The translations under genes and the position numbers were made by a program. A DNA stretch of 64,000 bases. Source: Costertonia aggregata (GTDB taxonomy: Bacteria > Bacteroidota > Bacteroidia > Flavobacteriales > Flavobacteriaceae). The stretch is taken from NCBI RefSeq assembly GCF_013402795.1, contig NZ_CP058595.1:779501-843500 (forward strand), written 5' to 3'. The notes under the pieces are model-generated. The model was not told the DNA's origin. It was given only the letters and a program-made list of their open reading frames with translations, and did no database searches. Each line of letters begins with the position of its first letter. Position 1 is the stretch's first letter. Shown piece by piece: positions 18,354 to 27,602 of the stretch.

Positions 18354-18863
18354 TTAGAAGCCTAGTTCTTTTTTAACATCGGCCAATAAATCTTTACCTT
18401 TAGCAACGATTAGTCCGCCACCTTGTGTAGCATCCATTACATAATCATACCCTTGGGCTGCCGCTACTTTTTCAATAGCTGCCTTGGCCTTGTCGGAAAT
18501 AGGGGCAAAAAGCTCAGCTTGTTTTTTCTGCAGCTCTTGCTGTGCCGTTTGCTGTGCCGCTCCTATATTTTGCTCAATACCCTGTAGCTCTTGACCTCTC
18601 TTTACGTTTTCCTCATCAGATTTTGAAGCCGCTTCGTTCTTGTACTGGGTAACCTTGTTTTGATATTCCTTTAAGGAACCTTCAATATCGGCCCTATAGG
18701 TTTCCTGTAATTTTTTGAGTTCTGCTTCAGCTGCTTTCATTTCAGGCATGGCCGACAATAGTTCCTGCACATTAATATGGGCCACTTTGCTTTGAGCGTT
18801 AACAAAACTGGTAGCTGCCATAAATACCATTAAAGCTACTGCAATTTTTTTGAATTGTTTCAT
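18354..18863 (-). CDS. OmpH/Skp-family periplasmic chaperone
   Basis: A 169-residue exported protein: signal peptide ending near SFVNAQ, then KVAHINVQELLSAMPEMKAAEAELKKLQ leading into a long amphipathic coiled coil (residues about 45-130) and a closing segment YDYVMDATQGGGLIVAKG. This is the OmpH/Skp fold, whose trimers hold unfolded outer-membrane proteins in the periplasm. It is the last gene of a minus-strand run uppS-bamA-ompH-ompH, which fits delivery of barrels to BamA. Confidence 0.92.
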   Translation of the reverse strand: MKQFKKIAVALMVFMAATSFVNAQSKVAHINVQELLSAMPEMKAAEAELKKLQETYRADIEGSLKEYQNKVTQYKNEAASKSDEENVKRGQELQGIEQNIGAAQQTAQQELQKKQAELFAPISDKAKAAIEKVAAAQGYDYVMDATQGGGLIVAKGKDLLADVKKELGF

Positions 18864-18914
18864 GAGTTAAATTTTAATTGAATTTTGAGTGTTAATTTTA
18901 AGATTTGTTATTTT

Positions 18915-19745
18915 CTAGTTTACGGTATCTTTTTCCGTTTCTTTTTTTCGTTCTTCTTGTTTGGCTTTTTTCTTGGCCTCTCGCTCTTCCAACAGCTTTT
19001 TTCTTCGGGCCTCATATGCTTTTTTGCGTTCTTCACGTAGTTTTAGCTGCTCTGCCCTACGTTCCTCAGCTGTTTTCGCCCTTGCTTCTTCCGCTTGCTT
19101 GGCCTGGCTTTGTCTTTCTTTGAGCGCATCACTAATTTCTTCTTCTACCGGCTCTCCTTCAAGTTCTTCAAATTTACGCTTGGCACTTGCCTTTTTCTTG
19201 GGGGCGCTCACCTTTCGGGTACGTGCTATTCCCCTTAGCACCAAGTCACTGATATCATGTCTTTTTTGGGAGTACAACATTACAACATCTGCCGATTTAT
19301 CAAAAATAAAATCATACTTTTTATTGGCCCCTATTTTTTGTACTTCATTAAAGACTTGGTCTTGTATGGGCTGTATCAACCGTTGTTTTTGCAATACAAA
19401 ATCACCTTGTGGCCCAAAACGATCTTGTTGGTAGTCGAACATCTCTTTTTCCAATATCTGTATTTCCTCTTCCCTTTCTGCAATGAGCTCATCGGTCAAC
19501 AAAACCCGTTCGGCCATCAAATCTTTCTTCATCTGCTCAACAACACTTTGCTTTTGCTCTACCTCGACTTTCCATTTTTGCACCTTGGTCTCCAGTTGGG
19601 CGCTTGCATCGCGATACTCCTCAACATTCTCCAAGATATACTCCATATCTACATAGGCCATACGAATGCTTCGTTGTGCAAATGTGCACACGCTTGCTAA
19701 AAATAAACCAAGGATTAAAAGAGCTTTTGATTTCGTTAGTTTCAT
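18915..19745 (-). CDS. OmpH/Skp-family periplasmic chaperone, long form
   Basis: Second OmpH paralogue, 276 residues from the ATG at 19745 (MKLTKSKALLILGLF). Signal peptide ends near CTFAQ; the OmpH part (IRMAYVDMEYILENVEEYRD ... YDFIFDKSADVVMLYSQ) covers about 25-170. Unlike the shorter neighbour it carries a C-terminal extension of about 100 residues made almost wholly of Lys, Glu, Arg and Ala, a probable single long coiled coil ending KKETEKDTVN. The pairing of a short and a long OmpH behind BamA is common in flavobacteria; the role of the charged tail is unknown. Confidence 0.9.
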   Translation of the reverse strand: MKLTKSKALLILGLFLASVCTFAQRSIRMAYVDMEYILENVEEYRDASAQLETKVQKWKVEVEQKQSVVEQMKKDLMAERVLLTDELIAEREEEIQILEKEMFDYQQDRFGPQGDFVLQKQRLIQPIQDQVFNEVQKIGANKKYDFIFDKSADVVMLYSQKRHDISDLVLRGIARTRKVSAPKKKASAKRKFEELEGEPVEEEISDALKERQSQAKQAEEARAKTAEERRAEQLKLREERKKAYEARRKKLLEEREAKKKAKQEERKKETEKDTVN

Positions 19746-19842
19746 TATTCTCGATTTTAACATAGAAAATATCGTGCCAAAAATAGTAATTATATTAAAA
19801 TGAGCATATTACCTATTGAAGAATACAAAAAAGCATTGTGCA

Positions 19843-22464
19843 TTAAAACTGTTGCCCGATAATGAAATGGGTTTCCCAACCATGAGGTCCCGGTTGCCCC
19901 GATATATTATCAGGATCAAATCCGTATCCAAAATCTATTCCCAATAGACCAAATGCCGGCATAAAAATACGTATACCTGCTCCAGCCGATCTCTTTATCT
20001 CAAACGGATTAAAATCGTTAAAATTGTTGAATGCGTTACCACCTTCTAAAAATGCCAACATATATATTGATGCCGACGGTTTTAAGGTTAGGGGATACCT
20101 AAGTTCCAAAGAAAATTTATTGTAAACCAAGCCACCGTCCTGTTGCCCTGTCAAAGGATTAACAGGGGTCAATGCTTGATTTTGATATCCACGTAGTTGT
20201 ATGATATCCCGACCGTCTAAAGTAAAATTCCCAAGACCATCGCCACCAACAAAAAAACGCTCAAAAGGTACGTCCCCGATATCACTGTTATAGTTGCCCA
20301 AGAATCCAAATTCAGCATTGGTACGTAGCACCAACGATTTGTCGGCACTACCTAATAAAGTAGTATACCAATCTCCCTTGAATTTTACCTTGTAATACTC
20401 CAACCATTTAAAACGTTCCTCTTCAAGCTCTTCAAGCCTATCGTTCAACGCCCCAATGGATGGGTCATTTTGAGGAAGTTCTCGTATCTGTGACGTCAAT
20501 TCTTCACTTTCATCACGTATGCCTTTAAAATCCTTACCACTTATCAAAGAATACGGTGGGGTGACCTTTGCGGTAATTTCAAAGTTTGAACCGCTTCTAG
20601 GGAAAATTCTACCACCACCCGTTGCATTTCTTGACAGACCAAAAGTATAGGTAAATGCGTTTGATTTACCATTACCAAAGTTAAAAAGCCCTGTGTTATA
20701 ATTCTTAAAATCATATAATTGATAGCCCAAGGAATGAGATACGGTAAAAAAATCATCTGGCCATTGTACACGTTTGGCCAAACCTACCGTGACACCGGTA
20801 ATCGAGAATTGTTGGTCTCTGTTAGGTTCGAACCTTCCGCGATTGTCCCTGGTCACACCAAATTGCTGTGTTCGGGAAAGCGACATATTGAAACGTACCG
20901 GCTTGACCCCGCCCAACCAAGGTTCGGAAAAATTAAGGCTATATACCCTAAAGGTCCTACTCGCCTGTACACGTAAAGCAAAGGTTTGACCATCTCCCAT
21001 AGGAACCGGCTTATACGCCTCGCCCTTGAAAAGATTTTGTATCGAAAAGTTACTAAACGATAATCCCAGCGTCCCAATAAAGCCACCGCCGCCATAACCA
21101 CCTTGCAGTTCTATTTGACTGGAACCAGCTTCAACCAAATCATAATTGATATCAACGGTTCCCGTGTTCGGATTGGGGTTGATAATATCAGGTTTTACGT
21201 TCTCCGCATCAAAGAAGCCCAATTGCCCCAATTCACGAATACTACGTATAATATCTGCCTTGCTATATTTTTGTCCCGGCCTAGTACGCAGTTCCCTAAA
21301 AATAACATGGTCATTGGTCTTATCATTACCTGATACGGTTACATGGTCCAAGAAAGTCTCTTTACCCTCGATAATACGTATTTCAAAATTAATGGTATCG
21401 TTTTCGGCAGAAACCTCAACAGGATTGATACTTGAGAACAGGTAACCGAAATTTTGATACAGACTGATAAGGTCTTGTGGATCCGGTTTGGAATCGTCCG
21501 CGATTCTTTCCCGTAAGAGCGTACCATTGTACGTTGCCCCCTTTTTTATTCCCAAGGCACGTGCCAATTGCCTATCGGTATATACCGTATTGCCCACAAA
21601 GTCTATATCGCCAAAGTAGTATTTGTTTCCCTCTTCTACTTTAATCTTCAAATCGATATTGTTCTCATCTACCTTTATCAAAGTATCGGAGAGGATACGG
21701 GCATCCCGAAATCCGTTTTCAGCATATTTTTCTATCAAGGATTTGAGGTCTTCCTTATAATCGGCGGGTATGTATTTGGACTTTTTCCAGAAACGGTAGA
21801 ATTTTTTCTTTTTTGTCTTTTTTAACGCTTTGCTTAGTTTCTTGTCCGAGAGTTGCTCGTTACCTTCAAAATCAATATTGCTGATCTTTACCTTCTCGCC
21901 CTTTTTAATGTTGATTACCATATTTTGGGCATTGGTGGCAGAAGTGTCCTTGGCAGTGGCAATAGTAACTTTAGTGTTTAGAAAACCTTGTTTTTTGTAT
22001 TTGTTCTGAAGGTAGTTTTTCGTGTTGGCAATAAGGCTCTCGGTAATCTTTTTTCCTTTTTTAAGGTCTGTATCATCAATAATGGACTCTACTTTTCTCT
22101 TCTTTACGCCATATACGGTTACATTGGACAAGGTGGGCCGCTCTTGAATATAGAGTTCCAAGAATATTTGATTACCCTTTATATTGGTCGTGTACATTTT
22201 GATATCGCTAAAAAGCTCTAACCCCCATAGCTTTTTTATAACGGCACTTATTTGCTCTCCTGGAACCGTAATTGGTTGCCCCACCCTAAGACCGGTGTAT
22301 GTTTTTACGGTTTGCTCGTTATAACTTTGAAGTCCGGTAACCTCAAGCCCCCCCAGGATATACTTTTCACCTTGGTCATAAGAAATTTCTTGGGCCGTTA
22401 TCGTTGAAGTAAAAAGGAGTAATAAAAAAGTGGTTGAGAATGATAGGGAGATAAAGCCCTTCAT
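19843..22464 (-). CDS. bamA: Outer membrane protein assembly factor BamA
   Basis: Central barrel of the BAM machine that inserts beta-barrel proteins. From the ATG at 22464 it is 873 residues: signal peptide ending near TITAQE, five POTRA-type repeats over about 28-440 (GLEVTGLQSYNEQTVKTYTG and KISNIDFEGNEQLSDKKLSKALK are two clear ones), then a 16-strand barrel ending with an aromatic residue (HFIIGQQF). A hydrophilic insertion at about 641-690 is rich in Glu and predicted helical (EELTSQIREL ... LEELEEERFKW), an extra loop relative to proteobacterial BamA. The uppS stop lies 4 bases upstream, so translation is probably coupled. Confidence 0.95.
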   Translation of the reverse strand: MKGFISLSFSTTFLLLLFTSTITAQEISYDQGEKYILGGLEVTGLQSYNEQTVKTYTGLRVGQPITVPGEQISAVIKKLWGLELFSDIKMYTTNIKGNQIFLELYIQERPTLSNVTVYGVKKRKVESIIDDTDLKKGKKITESLIANTKNYLQNKYKKQGFLNTKVTIATAKDTSATNAQNMVINIKKGEKVKISNIDFEGNEQLSDKKLSKALKKTKKKKFYRFWKKSKYIPADYKEDLKSLIEKYAENGFRDARILSDTLIKVDENNIDLKIKVEEGNKYYFGDIDFVGNTVYTDRQLARALGIKKGATYNGTLLRERIADDSKPDPQDLISLYQNFGYLFSSINPVEVSAENDTINFEIRIIEGKETFLDHVTVSGNDKTNDHVIFRELRTRPGQKYSKADIIRSIRELGQLGFFDAENVKPDIINPNPNTGTVDINYDLVEAGSSQIELQGGYGGGGFIGTLGLSFSNFSIQNLFKGEAYKPVPMGDGQTFALRVQASRTFRVYSLNFSEPWLGGVKPVRFNMSLSRTQQFGVTRDNRGRFEPNRDQQFSITGVTVGLAKRVQWPDDFFTVSHSLGYQLYDFKNYNTGLFNFGNGKSNAFTYTFGLSRNATGGGRIFPRSGSNFEITAKVTPPYSLISGKDFKGIRDESEELTSQIRELPQNDPSIGALNDRLEELEEERFKWLEYYKVKFKGDWYTTLLGSADKSLVLRTNAEFGFLGNYNSDIGDVPFERFFVGGDGLGNFTLDGRDIIQLRGYQNQALTPVNPLTGQQDGGLVYNKFSLELRYPLTLKPSASIYMLAFLEGGNAFNNFNDFNPFEIKRSAGAGIRIFMPAFGLLGIDFGYGFDPDNISGQPGPHGWETHFIIGQQF

Positions 22465-22468
22465 ACGG

Positions 22469-23209
22469 TCAATTGAGTTGTTCGCTAGTTTTTCCAAATC
22501 TTCGTTCTCGGTTTTGGTAATTTGTAATGGCTTCAATCAAATGATGCTCACTAAAATCGGGCCAAAGTACATCAATAAAATATAATTCGGCATAGGCAAT
22601 CTGCCAAAGCAGAAAATTACTTATCCTATGCTCTCCACTGGTTCGTATAAGTAAATCTACATCTGGTAAATCGTGCGTGTAAAGATGGTTATTTATAATG
22701 GTTTCATCAATATCTTCGGGAGAAATTATATTATTTTTAACTTTGGTACTTATCTGTTTTACTGCCTTTTTAAGCTCTTCGCGAGACCCATAGCTCAGTG
22801 CCAAAGTCAAGGTCATCCCATCGTTTTTAGACGTTTGTGAAATGACCTCTTTTAGTTCCCTATTTGCCTTTTGTGGCAAAGATTCTATATCACCAATGGC
22901 ATTTAGGCGTATGTTGTTCTTATTAAGTGTCTTGAGTTCATTTTTGAGAGAGGACACTAACAGCTTCATCAAAGTATCGACCTCTAATTTAGGGCGTTTC
23001 CAGTTTTCTGTCGAAAAGGTATATAGGGTAAGGTAGCGTATCCCTATTTTGGCACAATTCTCTACCGTATCACGAACTGTTTTTACACCGTTCTCATGAC
23101 CAAAAACCCGTAGTCTGCCTTTTTGTTTGGCCCACCTACCGTTACCGTCCATTATTATGGCCAAATGGGCAGGAAGGTTTTCGTCATTTAAGTCTTGTAA
23201 AGTGTTCAT
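22469..23209 (-). CDS. uppS: Isoprenyl transferase (undecaprenyl diphosphate synthase)
   Basis: Builds the C55 lipid carrier for cell-wall and surface-glycan synthesis. The 246-residue protein starts with the substrate site HLAIIMDGNGRWAKQKG (catalytic Asp) and has ENCAKIGIRYLTLYTFSTENWKRP and the closing DLLIRTSGEHRISNFLLWQIAYAELYF / WPDF signature of the cis-prenyltransferase family. It sits between a DUF6089 gene (8 bases upstream) and bamA (4 bases downstream), an order kept in many Bacteroidota. Confidence 0.96.
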   Translation of the reverse strand: MNTLQDLNDENLPAHLAIIMDGNGRWAKQKGRLRVFGHENGVKTVRDTVENCAKIGIRYLTLYTFSTENWKRPKLEVDTLMKLLVSSLKNELKTLNKNNIRLNAIGDIESLPQKANRELKEVISQTSKNDGMTLTLALSYGSREELKKAVKQISTKVKNNIISPEDIDETIINNHLYTHDLPDVDLLIRTSGEHRISNFLLWQIAYAELYFIDVLWPDFSEHHLIEAITNYQNRERRFGKTSEQLN

Positions 23210-23217
23210 TATTGTTA

Positions 23218-23910
23218 TTACTCAAAACAGTCCATACAGGGTTTTCTTCCAAAAGTATAGGTTAGCGTAATGCCTGAAAAAACGTACCAATCATCACTGA
23301 ATATGTTCCCAAAACGAAACTGTTCAAAATTTGAACCTTCCGGATTACTGGCATCCAGATTGTCTGTAAATGTATATCTAGCCCCTATTTCACCGCCCAA
23401 GATCAAAGCTTGGCTTATTCTAGCCTTAAAGCCAACAGTCATGGGGATGGCGAAAGAGCCGTCCCTTTGATTGCCGGGTATTTCCTGTAACTGGGCCGCA
23501 TCAAAATATTTAAAATCATATCTAAAATAGGTTAATCCGGTATACAGATATGGCGTAAATGCCGGGCCTAATTTATGTAAATTATACTCAACAAAGTTAA
23601 ATTCCAATCCCGCTGAAGCTTCCAGAACGGAATTTTTTATACGAAATCCACGCTGCTGCCTTGAGGGTAAGCCCGACTTTGAATCATCTGCTGTAAAAGT
23701 ACCATAAATAACATGGGCACGCCACGCATATCGTTTACTTTTATTCCATTTGAACAATCCACCAAAAGCAGGACCGGATGGAAGAATAAAATTTGTTCTT
23801 CCTATATCGCCTATGTTATTGGCACCTCCTACAAACCCTCCTATTTCATAGGTTTGGGCCTCACCACTAGCAAAAAAAAACAAAAGGGCGACAACAAAAA
23901 ATATCCTCAT
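23218..23910 (-). CDS. DUF6089 family outer-membrane protein
   Basis: A 230-residue protein with a signal peptide (MRIFFVVALLFFFASGEAQT) and a body of alternating strands starting YEIGGFVGGANNIGDIGR and closing WYVFSGITLTYTFGRKPCMDCFE. The pattern matches DUF6089, probable 8-10-stranded outer-membrane barrels of unknown function. Its constant position directly before uppS-bamA in flavobacteria suggests an envelope role. The Cys-x-x-Cys at the very end (KPCMDC) is notable for a barrel protein. Confidence 0.82.
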   Translation of the reverse strand: MRIFFVVALLFFFASGEAQTYEIGGFVGGANNIGDIGRTNFILPSGPAFGGLFKWNKSKRYAWRAHVIYGTFTADDSKSGLPSRQQRGFRIKNSVLEASAGLEFNFVEYNLHKLGPAFTPYLYTGLTYFRYDFKYFDAAQLQEIPGNQRDGSFAIPMTVGFKARISQALILGGEIGARYTFTDNLDASNPEGSNFEQFRFGNIFSDDWYVFSGITLTYTFGRKPCMDCFE

Positions 23911-24025
23911 TACTTCTAAAAGTTTGCAAATATAACTATTTCAATAGTTTAGTATATTGATAAATTATATTTATGTTCTCATTGGATAAACAACTTTTAG
24001 GACTATTTATTGTTCGGAAGAAGCA

Positions 24026-24907
24026 TCAATTACGCTTGTCCTCACCCCATAATAACTTATTGCGCAGGGTTTTTAAAAAGCTCTCGGATTTGTATTCTAT
24101 CATCTTTATTGCAAAGTCTGCTTTTTGTACGATAATTTCTTTACCGTTTTCCAAAGTAGCGATTCTAGAATCCAAGGATACCAAATGGTTATCCTCCCGC
24201 CCAGAGACTCTTAGGCGGATTACCGTATCGTCCGAAATCACCAAGGGGCGGGCGTTGAGATTGTGAGGTGCAATCGGGGTGAGCACCAAAGATTTTGCCG
24301 TTGGTACGATTACGGGGCCACCACAACTTAAAGAGTATCCTGTAGAGCCTGTTGGTGTTGATAAAATAAGACCGTCGGCCCAGTAAGAAGTAAGATATTC
24401 ATCATCTAGATGGGTTTCTACGGTAATCATGGAAGTGGTATCCTTTCTGCTCACCGTAATCTCATTAAGGGCAAAATTAAAACCGTCGAATTCATCATTG
24501 TCCGATACCGTAGAGACTTTGAGCATACTACGCTCTACGATAGTATATGCACCGGAGACGAATTCAAGGATTACTTTACGTACATCTTCTTTTTTGAACG
24601 TTGATAAAAATCCCAGCCTCCCCGTGTTCACGCCCACAATCGGAATACCCAAATCCTTGACATAGGTGACCGCTCTTAAAATGGTACCATCCCCCCCAAA
24701 GCTCACGAACATATCAAAAGAAGTGTCTAAACCTTTATACTCGGTAAAAGTGGAAAAAGATTCCAGTTTATTTGATATGGAGAGTGTTTTTTGAAAATCT
24801 TCCTCAATGTAAACCTCAGCATCAAGTGCCTTTAACTCGTCTAGCAGCTCTATCACATACTCCGATGCGTTGTCTTGATACGTCTGACCATAAATGGCGA
24901 TTTTCAT
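24026..24907 (-). CDS. nadK: NAD kinase
   Basis: Phosphorylates NAD to NADP. The family motif GGDGT is at 71-75 (FVSFGGDGTILRAV), the Asn-Glu motif is in ALNEITVSRK, and the substrate site DGLILSTPTGSTGYSLSCGGP is complete. At 293 residues it is normal in length. The CBS-domain gene ends 5 bases upstream, so the two are very probably translated together. Confidence 0.96.
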   Translation of the reverse strand: MKIAIYGQTYQDNASEYVIELLDELKALDAEVYIEEDFQKTLSISNKLESFSTFTEYKGLDTSFDMFVSFGGDGTILRAVTYVKDLGIPIVGVNTGRLGFLSTFKKEDVRKVILEFVSGAYTIVERSMLKVSTVSDNDEFDGFNFALNEITVSRKDTTSMITVETHLDDEYLTSYWADGLILSTPTGSTGYSLSCGGPVIVPTAKSLVLTPIAPHNLNARPLVISDDTVIRLRVSGREDNHLVSLDSRIATLENGKEIIVQKADFAIKMIEYKSESFLKTLRNKLLWGEDKRN

Positions 24908-24912
24908 AACGG

Positions 24913-25569
24913 CTAGACATTAAGGTATTTATTCAAATAATCGGAACGTTCCTTCAAGTCTTCCAAGAACATATCGTCTTTTGTACCAAAGACGATTTCG
25001 TAATTATAGCGCCTAAACGTTTGCACGACATCGTTGAGGTTTGTGGGGCTAATCTTAATGGTTATCTCTACTAAATCGTTTTGCATGGCAGTGATGAAAC
25101 CACCCACCAATTTAGCATTGTTGGTTTCCACTATTTGGGCAATCTCACTAAAGGAATAGTCTTTCACACCTTTGGAAACGACCAATATTCCGCCAGGTTC
25201 GGTAAAGAAAGGAGTGCTTATGAATACGCTTACGATATCGGTCAGATCATAATATCCCAAAACATTTTGATGCTCATCAAGTACCGGTACAAGGTTGGCC
25301 TCATTTCTTGCGAACATCTCCAAAACATCTAACCATGAAGTGTCTTTCCTTACGAAAAAAGATTCAAGGTCATATCTGTAATCATCAACGATTTTATCTA
25401 TTTCATAGGTCTCCAAATCATTTTCGGAGAGCAGGCCCAAAAATATATCGTCCTCGATTACCGCAATATGGCAAAAGGTAGTATCCTTAAAGAATTGAAC
25501 CACCTTTGAAATAGGGTCATCAATTTTAAAAACAGGTATAGTATCAATAATATGGGTCTGGATTTCCAT
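24913..25569 (-). CDS. CBS-domain protein
   Basis: A 218-residue cytoplasmic protein with a tandem CBS pair over about 5-120 (SKVVQFFKDTTFCHIAVIEDDIFLGLLSENDL, then WLDVLEMFARNEANLVPVLDEHQNVLGYYDLTDIV) and a C-terminal ACT-like part (IAQIVETNNAKLVGGFITAMQ ... VEITIKISPTNLNDVVQTF). CBS pairs bind adenine nucleotides. Its 5-base spacing to NAD kinase suggests a sensor of the adenylate or NAD pool acting with that enzyme; this is inference from position. Confidence 0.85.
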   Translation of the reverse strand: MEIQTHIIDTIPVFKIDDPISKVVQFFKDTTFCHIAVIEDDIFLGLLSENDLETYEIDKIVDDYRYDLESFFVRKDTSWLDVLEMFARNEANLVPVLDEHQNVLGYYDLTDIVSVFISTPFFTEPGGILVVSKGVKDYSFSEIAQIVETNNAKLVGGFITAMQNDLVEITIKISPTNLNDVVQTFRRYNYEIVFGTKDDMFLEDLKERSDYLNKYLNV

Positions 25570-25659
25570 AACTTTTATATTCTAACGCAAATTACTAATT
25601 AAAAATATCAAAAGGCATGCCTAATTTGTATTTTTGTCTTCGATAAAACCTGTATTACC

Positions 25660-26373
25660 ATGACAAAATTAAGTGTTAACATCAATAAAATAGCGACTTT
25701 ACGAAATTCCCGGGGCGGCAATGTCCCAAATTTGCTAAAAGTTGCTACTGATATTGAGGCATTTGGGGCACAGGGCATAACCATACATCCCAGACCGGAT
25801 GAAAGACACATTAAATATGAAGATGCCAGAGCACTTAAAAACATAGTAACGACCGAATTTAATATTGAAGGTAATCCCGTTCCAAAATTTATAGATTTGG
25901 TTTTGGATATTAAACCAACGCAGGTCACTTTGGTTCCCGATGCCGTTGATGCCATAACCTCAAATGCCGGTTGGGACACGTTAACGCACAAAGACTTTTT
26001 AAAAGAGGTAATTGCAACATTCAAAAATGCCGGTATACGAACGTCCATATTTACCGATGCCAATATAAAAATGGTGGAAGGTGCCGCCGAAACAGGAACC
26101 GAAAGAATTGAACTCTACACCGAAAGCTATGCCCAACAGTTTTCGCTTGACAAGGAAAACAGTATTGCCCCTTTTATTGAAGCGGCAAAGACTGCCAATA
26201 AGTGCAACTTGGGCATAAACGCAGGGCATGATTTAAGCTTGGACAACATTGAGTATTTTAAGGAAAACGTTCCTGATCTCTTGGAAGTATCCATAGGCCA
26301 TGCCCTCATTTGCGAATCACTTTATCTTGGTCTCGAAAATGTCGTCAACATGTATTTGAACAAATTAAAATAA
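25660..26373 (+). CDS. pdxJ: Pyridoxine 5'-phosphate synthase
   Basis: Condenses 3-amino-2-oxopropyl phosphate and deoxyxylulose 5-phosphate in vitamin B6 synthesis. The TIM-barrel family features are present: KLSVNINKIATLRNSRGGNVPN at the N-terminus, GITIHPRPDERHI near 45, and NLGINAGHDLSLDNI followed by EVSIGHALICESLYLG near the end. Length 237 is typical. Its stop overlaps the start of the next gene as TAATG, so the hydrolase is co-translated. Confidence 0.97.
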   Translation: MTKLSVNINKIATLRNSRGGNVPNLLKVATDIEAFGAQGITIHPRPDERHIKYEDARALKNIVTTEFNIEGNPVPKFIDLVLDIKPTQVTLVPDAVDAITSNAGWDTLTHKDFLKEVIATFKNAGIRTSIFTDANIKMVEGAAETGTERIELYTESYAQQFSLDKENSIAPFIEAAKTANKCNLGINAGHDLSLDNIEYFKENVPDLLEVSIGHALICESLYLGLENVVNMYLNKLK

Positions 26374-27143
26374 TGCAAATATTATACTCCAAAATTATAG
26401 GCGAAGGCTCCCCATTGCTCATATTGCATGGCTTTTTAGGCATGTCCGATAATTGGAAAACATTGGGAGGGCAATATGCAGAAAAGGGGTTTCAGGTACA
26501 CTTGATCGACCAAAGAAATCACGGGAAAAGTTTTTGGTCAACAGAATTTGATTATGATATTTTGGCCGAAGACCTTAAGAACTATATGCAACATCACGAC
26601 CTTGTAAAGGCTGGTATCATTGGCCATTCCATGGGTGGGAAAACTGCCATGCAATTTGCCTGTACGCATCCTGATTTGGTCAACAAATTGATAGTTGCCG
26701 ACATTGCCCCTAAATATTACCCACCGCACCATGATTATATTTTGGATGCGCTGAACGCATTGGATTTTTCTACAATAGCATCGCGAAGCGATGCGGAACT
26801 ACAATTGTCCCAGCACTTGACAGCACAAGGTATTCGTCAATTTTTGTTGAAAAATCTTTTTTGGAAAGAAAAAAACCAATTGGCCTTTCGTTTCAATTTG
26901 GAAGTACTCAGTGAGCGCATGGAAGAAATAGGGGAAAATATCGGGGCTACCGAGACCTTTAACGGGCCCTGTTTGTTTTTAAGAGGCGAACAATCTGAAT
27001 ATGTAGTGATAGCGGATTATCCTGAAATCAAAAAGCATTTCCCAAACGCTGAAATACAAACTATTGACAGAGCCGGGCATTGGCTACATGCTGAAAATCC
27101 CAAACAGTTTTTTGATAAATCCATCCAATTTTTAAACACATAA
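26373..27143 (+). CDS. Alpha/beta-hydrolase (YbfF-like esterase)
   Basis: A 256-residue alpha/beta-hydrolase. Start is the ATG overlapping the pdxJ stop (TAATG). The nucleophile elbow is GHSMGG with Ser86, the oxyanion region ILHGFLGMSDNW, an Asp in LRGEQSEY region and the terminal His in DRAGHWLHAE. Best resembles the YbfF/acyl-ester hydrolase group; the natural substrate is unknown. Confidence 0.88.
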   Translation: MQILYSKIIGEGSPLLILHGFLGMSDNWKTLGGQYAEKGFQVHLIDQRNHGKSFWSTEFDYDILAEDLKNYMQHHDLVKAGIIGHSMGGKTAMQFACTHPDLVNKLIVADIAPKYYPPHHDYILDALNALDFSTIASRSDAELQLSQHLTAQGIRQFLLKNLFWKEKNQLAFRFNLEVLSERMEEIGENIGATETFNGPCLFLRGEQSEYVVIADYPEIKKHFPNAEIQTIDRAGHWLHAENPKQFFDKSIQFLNT

Positions 27144-27155
27144 AACGAAAGATAA

Positions 27156-27506
27156 ATGAAACTGACACTCAGAATTCTTTTAAGTGCCATAGCCGTTGTA
27201 ATTTTATCCAAGGTACTACCAAACGTAAGTGTTGACACGTACATCACCGCAATCATCGTGGCAATAGTTTTGAGCTTTCTCAATTTTTTGGTAAAACCAA
27301 TTTTGATTATCCTCACATTACCGGTGACCATCATTACTTTTGGGCTCTTTTTATTGGTAATAAACGCCGTTATAATTCTCTTGGCAGACAAATTCATAGA
27401 CGGTTTTGTCGTAAACGGATTTTGGTGGGCGTTACTTTTTAGCCTATTGCTATCATTCCTGCAATCTATATTTTTCTCCGTTTTAAAGGACGACAAAAAG
27501 AAATGA
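27156..27506 (+). CDS. Phage-holin-like / YvlD-family membrane protein
   Basis: A 116-residue protein that is nearly all hydrophobic, with four predicted helices (ILLSAIAVVILSKVL, AIIVAIVLSFLNFLVKPILIIL, TIITFGLFLLVINAVIILLAD, FWWALLFSLLLSFLQSIFF) and a Lys-rich end. The LNFLVKPILIILTLPVT segment is the hallmark of the PF04020 group, annotated as phage holin family 4 but found chromosomally in many bacteria with no phage nearby, as here. Its role is unknown. It is 12 bases after the hydrolase gene. Confidence 0.83.
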   Translation: MKLTLRILLSAIAVVILSKVLPNVSVDTYITAIIVAIVLSFLNFLVKPILIILTLPVTIITFGLFLLVINAVIILLADKFIDGFVVNGFWWALLFSLLLSFLQSIFFSVLKDDKKK

Positions 27507-27538
27507 CTTAGCCTTTTGAACTTCAACAGTTTAAAAAG

Positions 27539-27569
27539 TTGTTGCACTATACAAAATGTATTACTTTTG
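27539..27569 (+). promoter_or_regulatory. Putative promoter of tig
   Basis: A TTG at 27539-27541 (or 27542-27544) and TACTTTTG at 27562-27569 match the Bacteroidota TTG / TAnnTTTG consensus with 20 (or 17) bases between, 34 bases before the trigger factor start. Confidence 0.6.
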
Positions 27570-27602
27570 CATCCCGTTTTATAGAAGTAAATCAAAAAGT
27601 AC

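Noticed and set aside
27156-27506. Prophage, from the holin-like gene
   Set aside because: The PF04020-type membrane protein is a common chromosomal gene; there are no phage structural, integrase or lysis genes near it.
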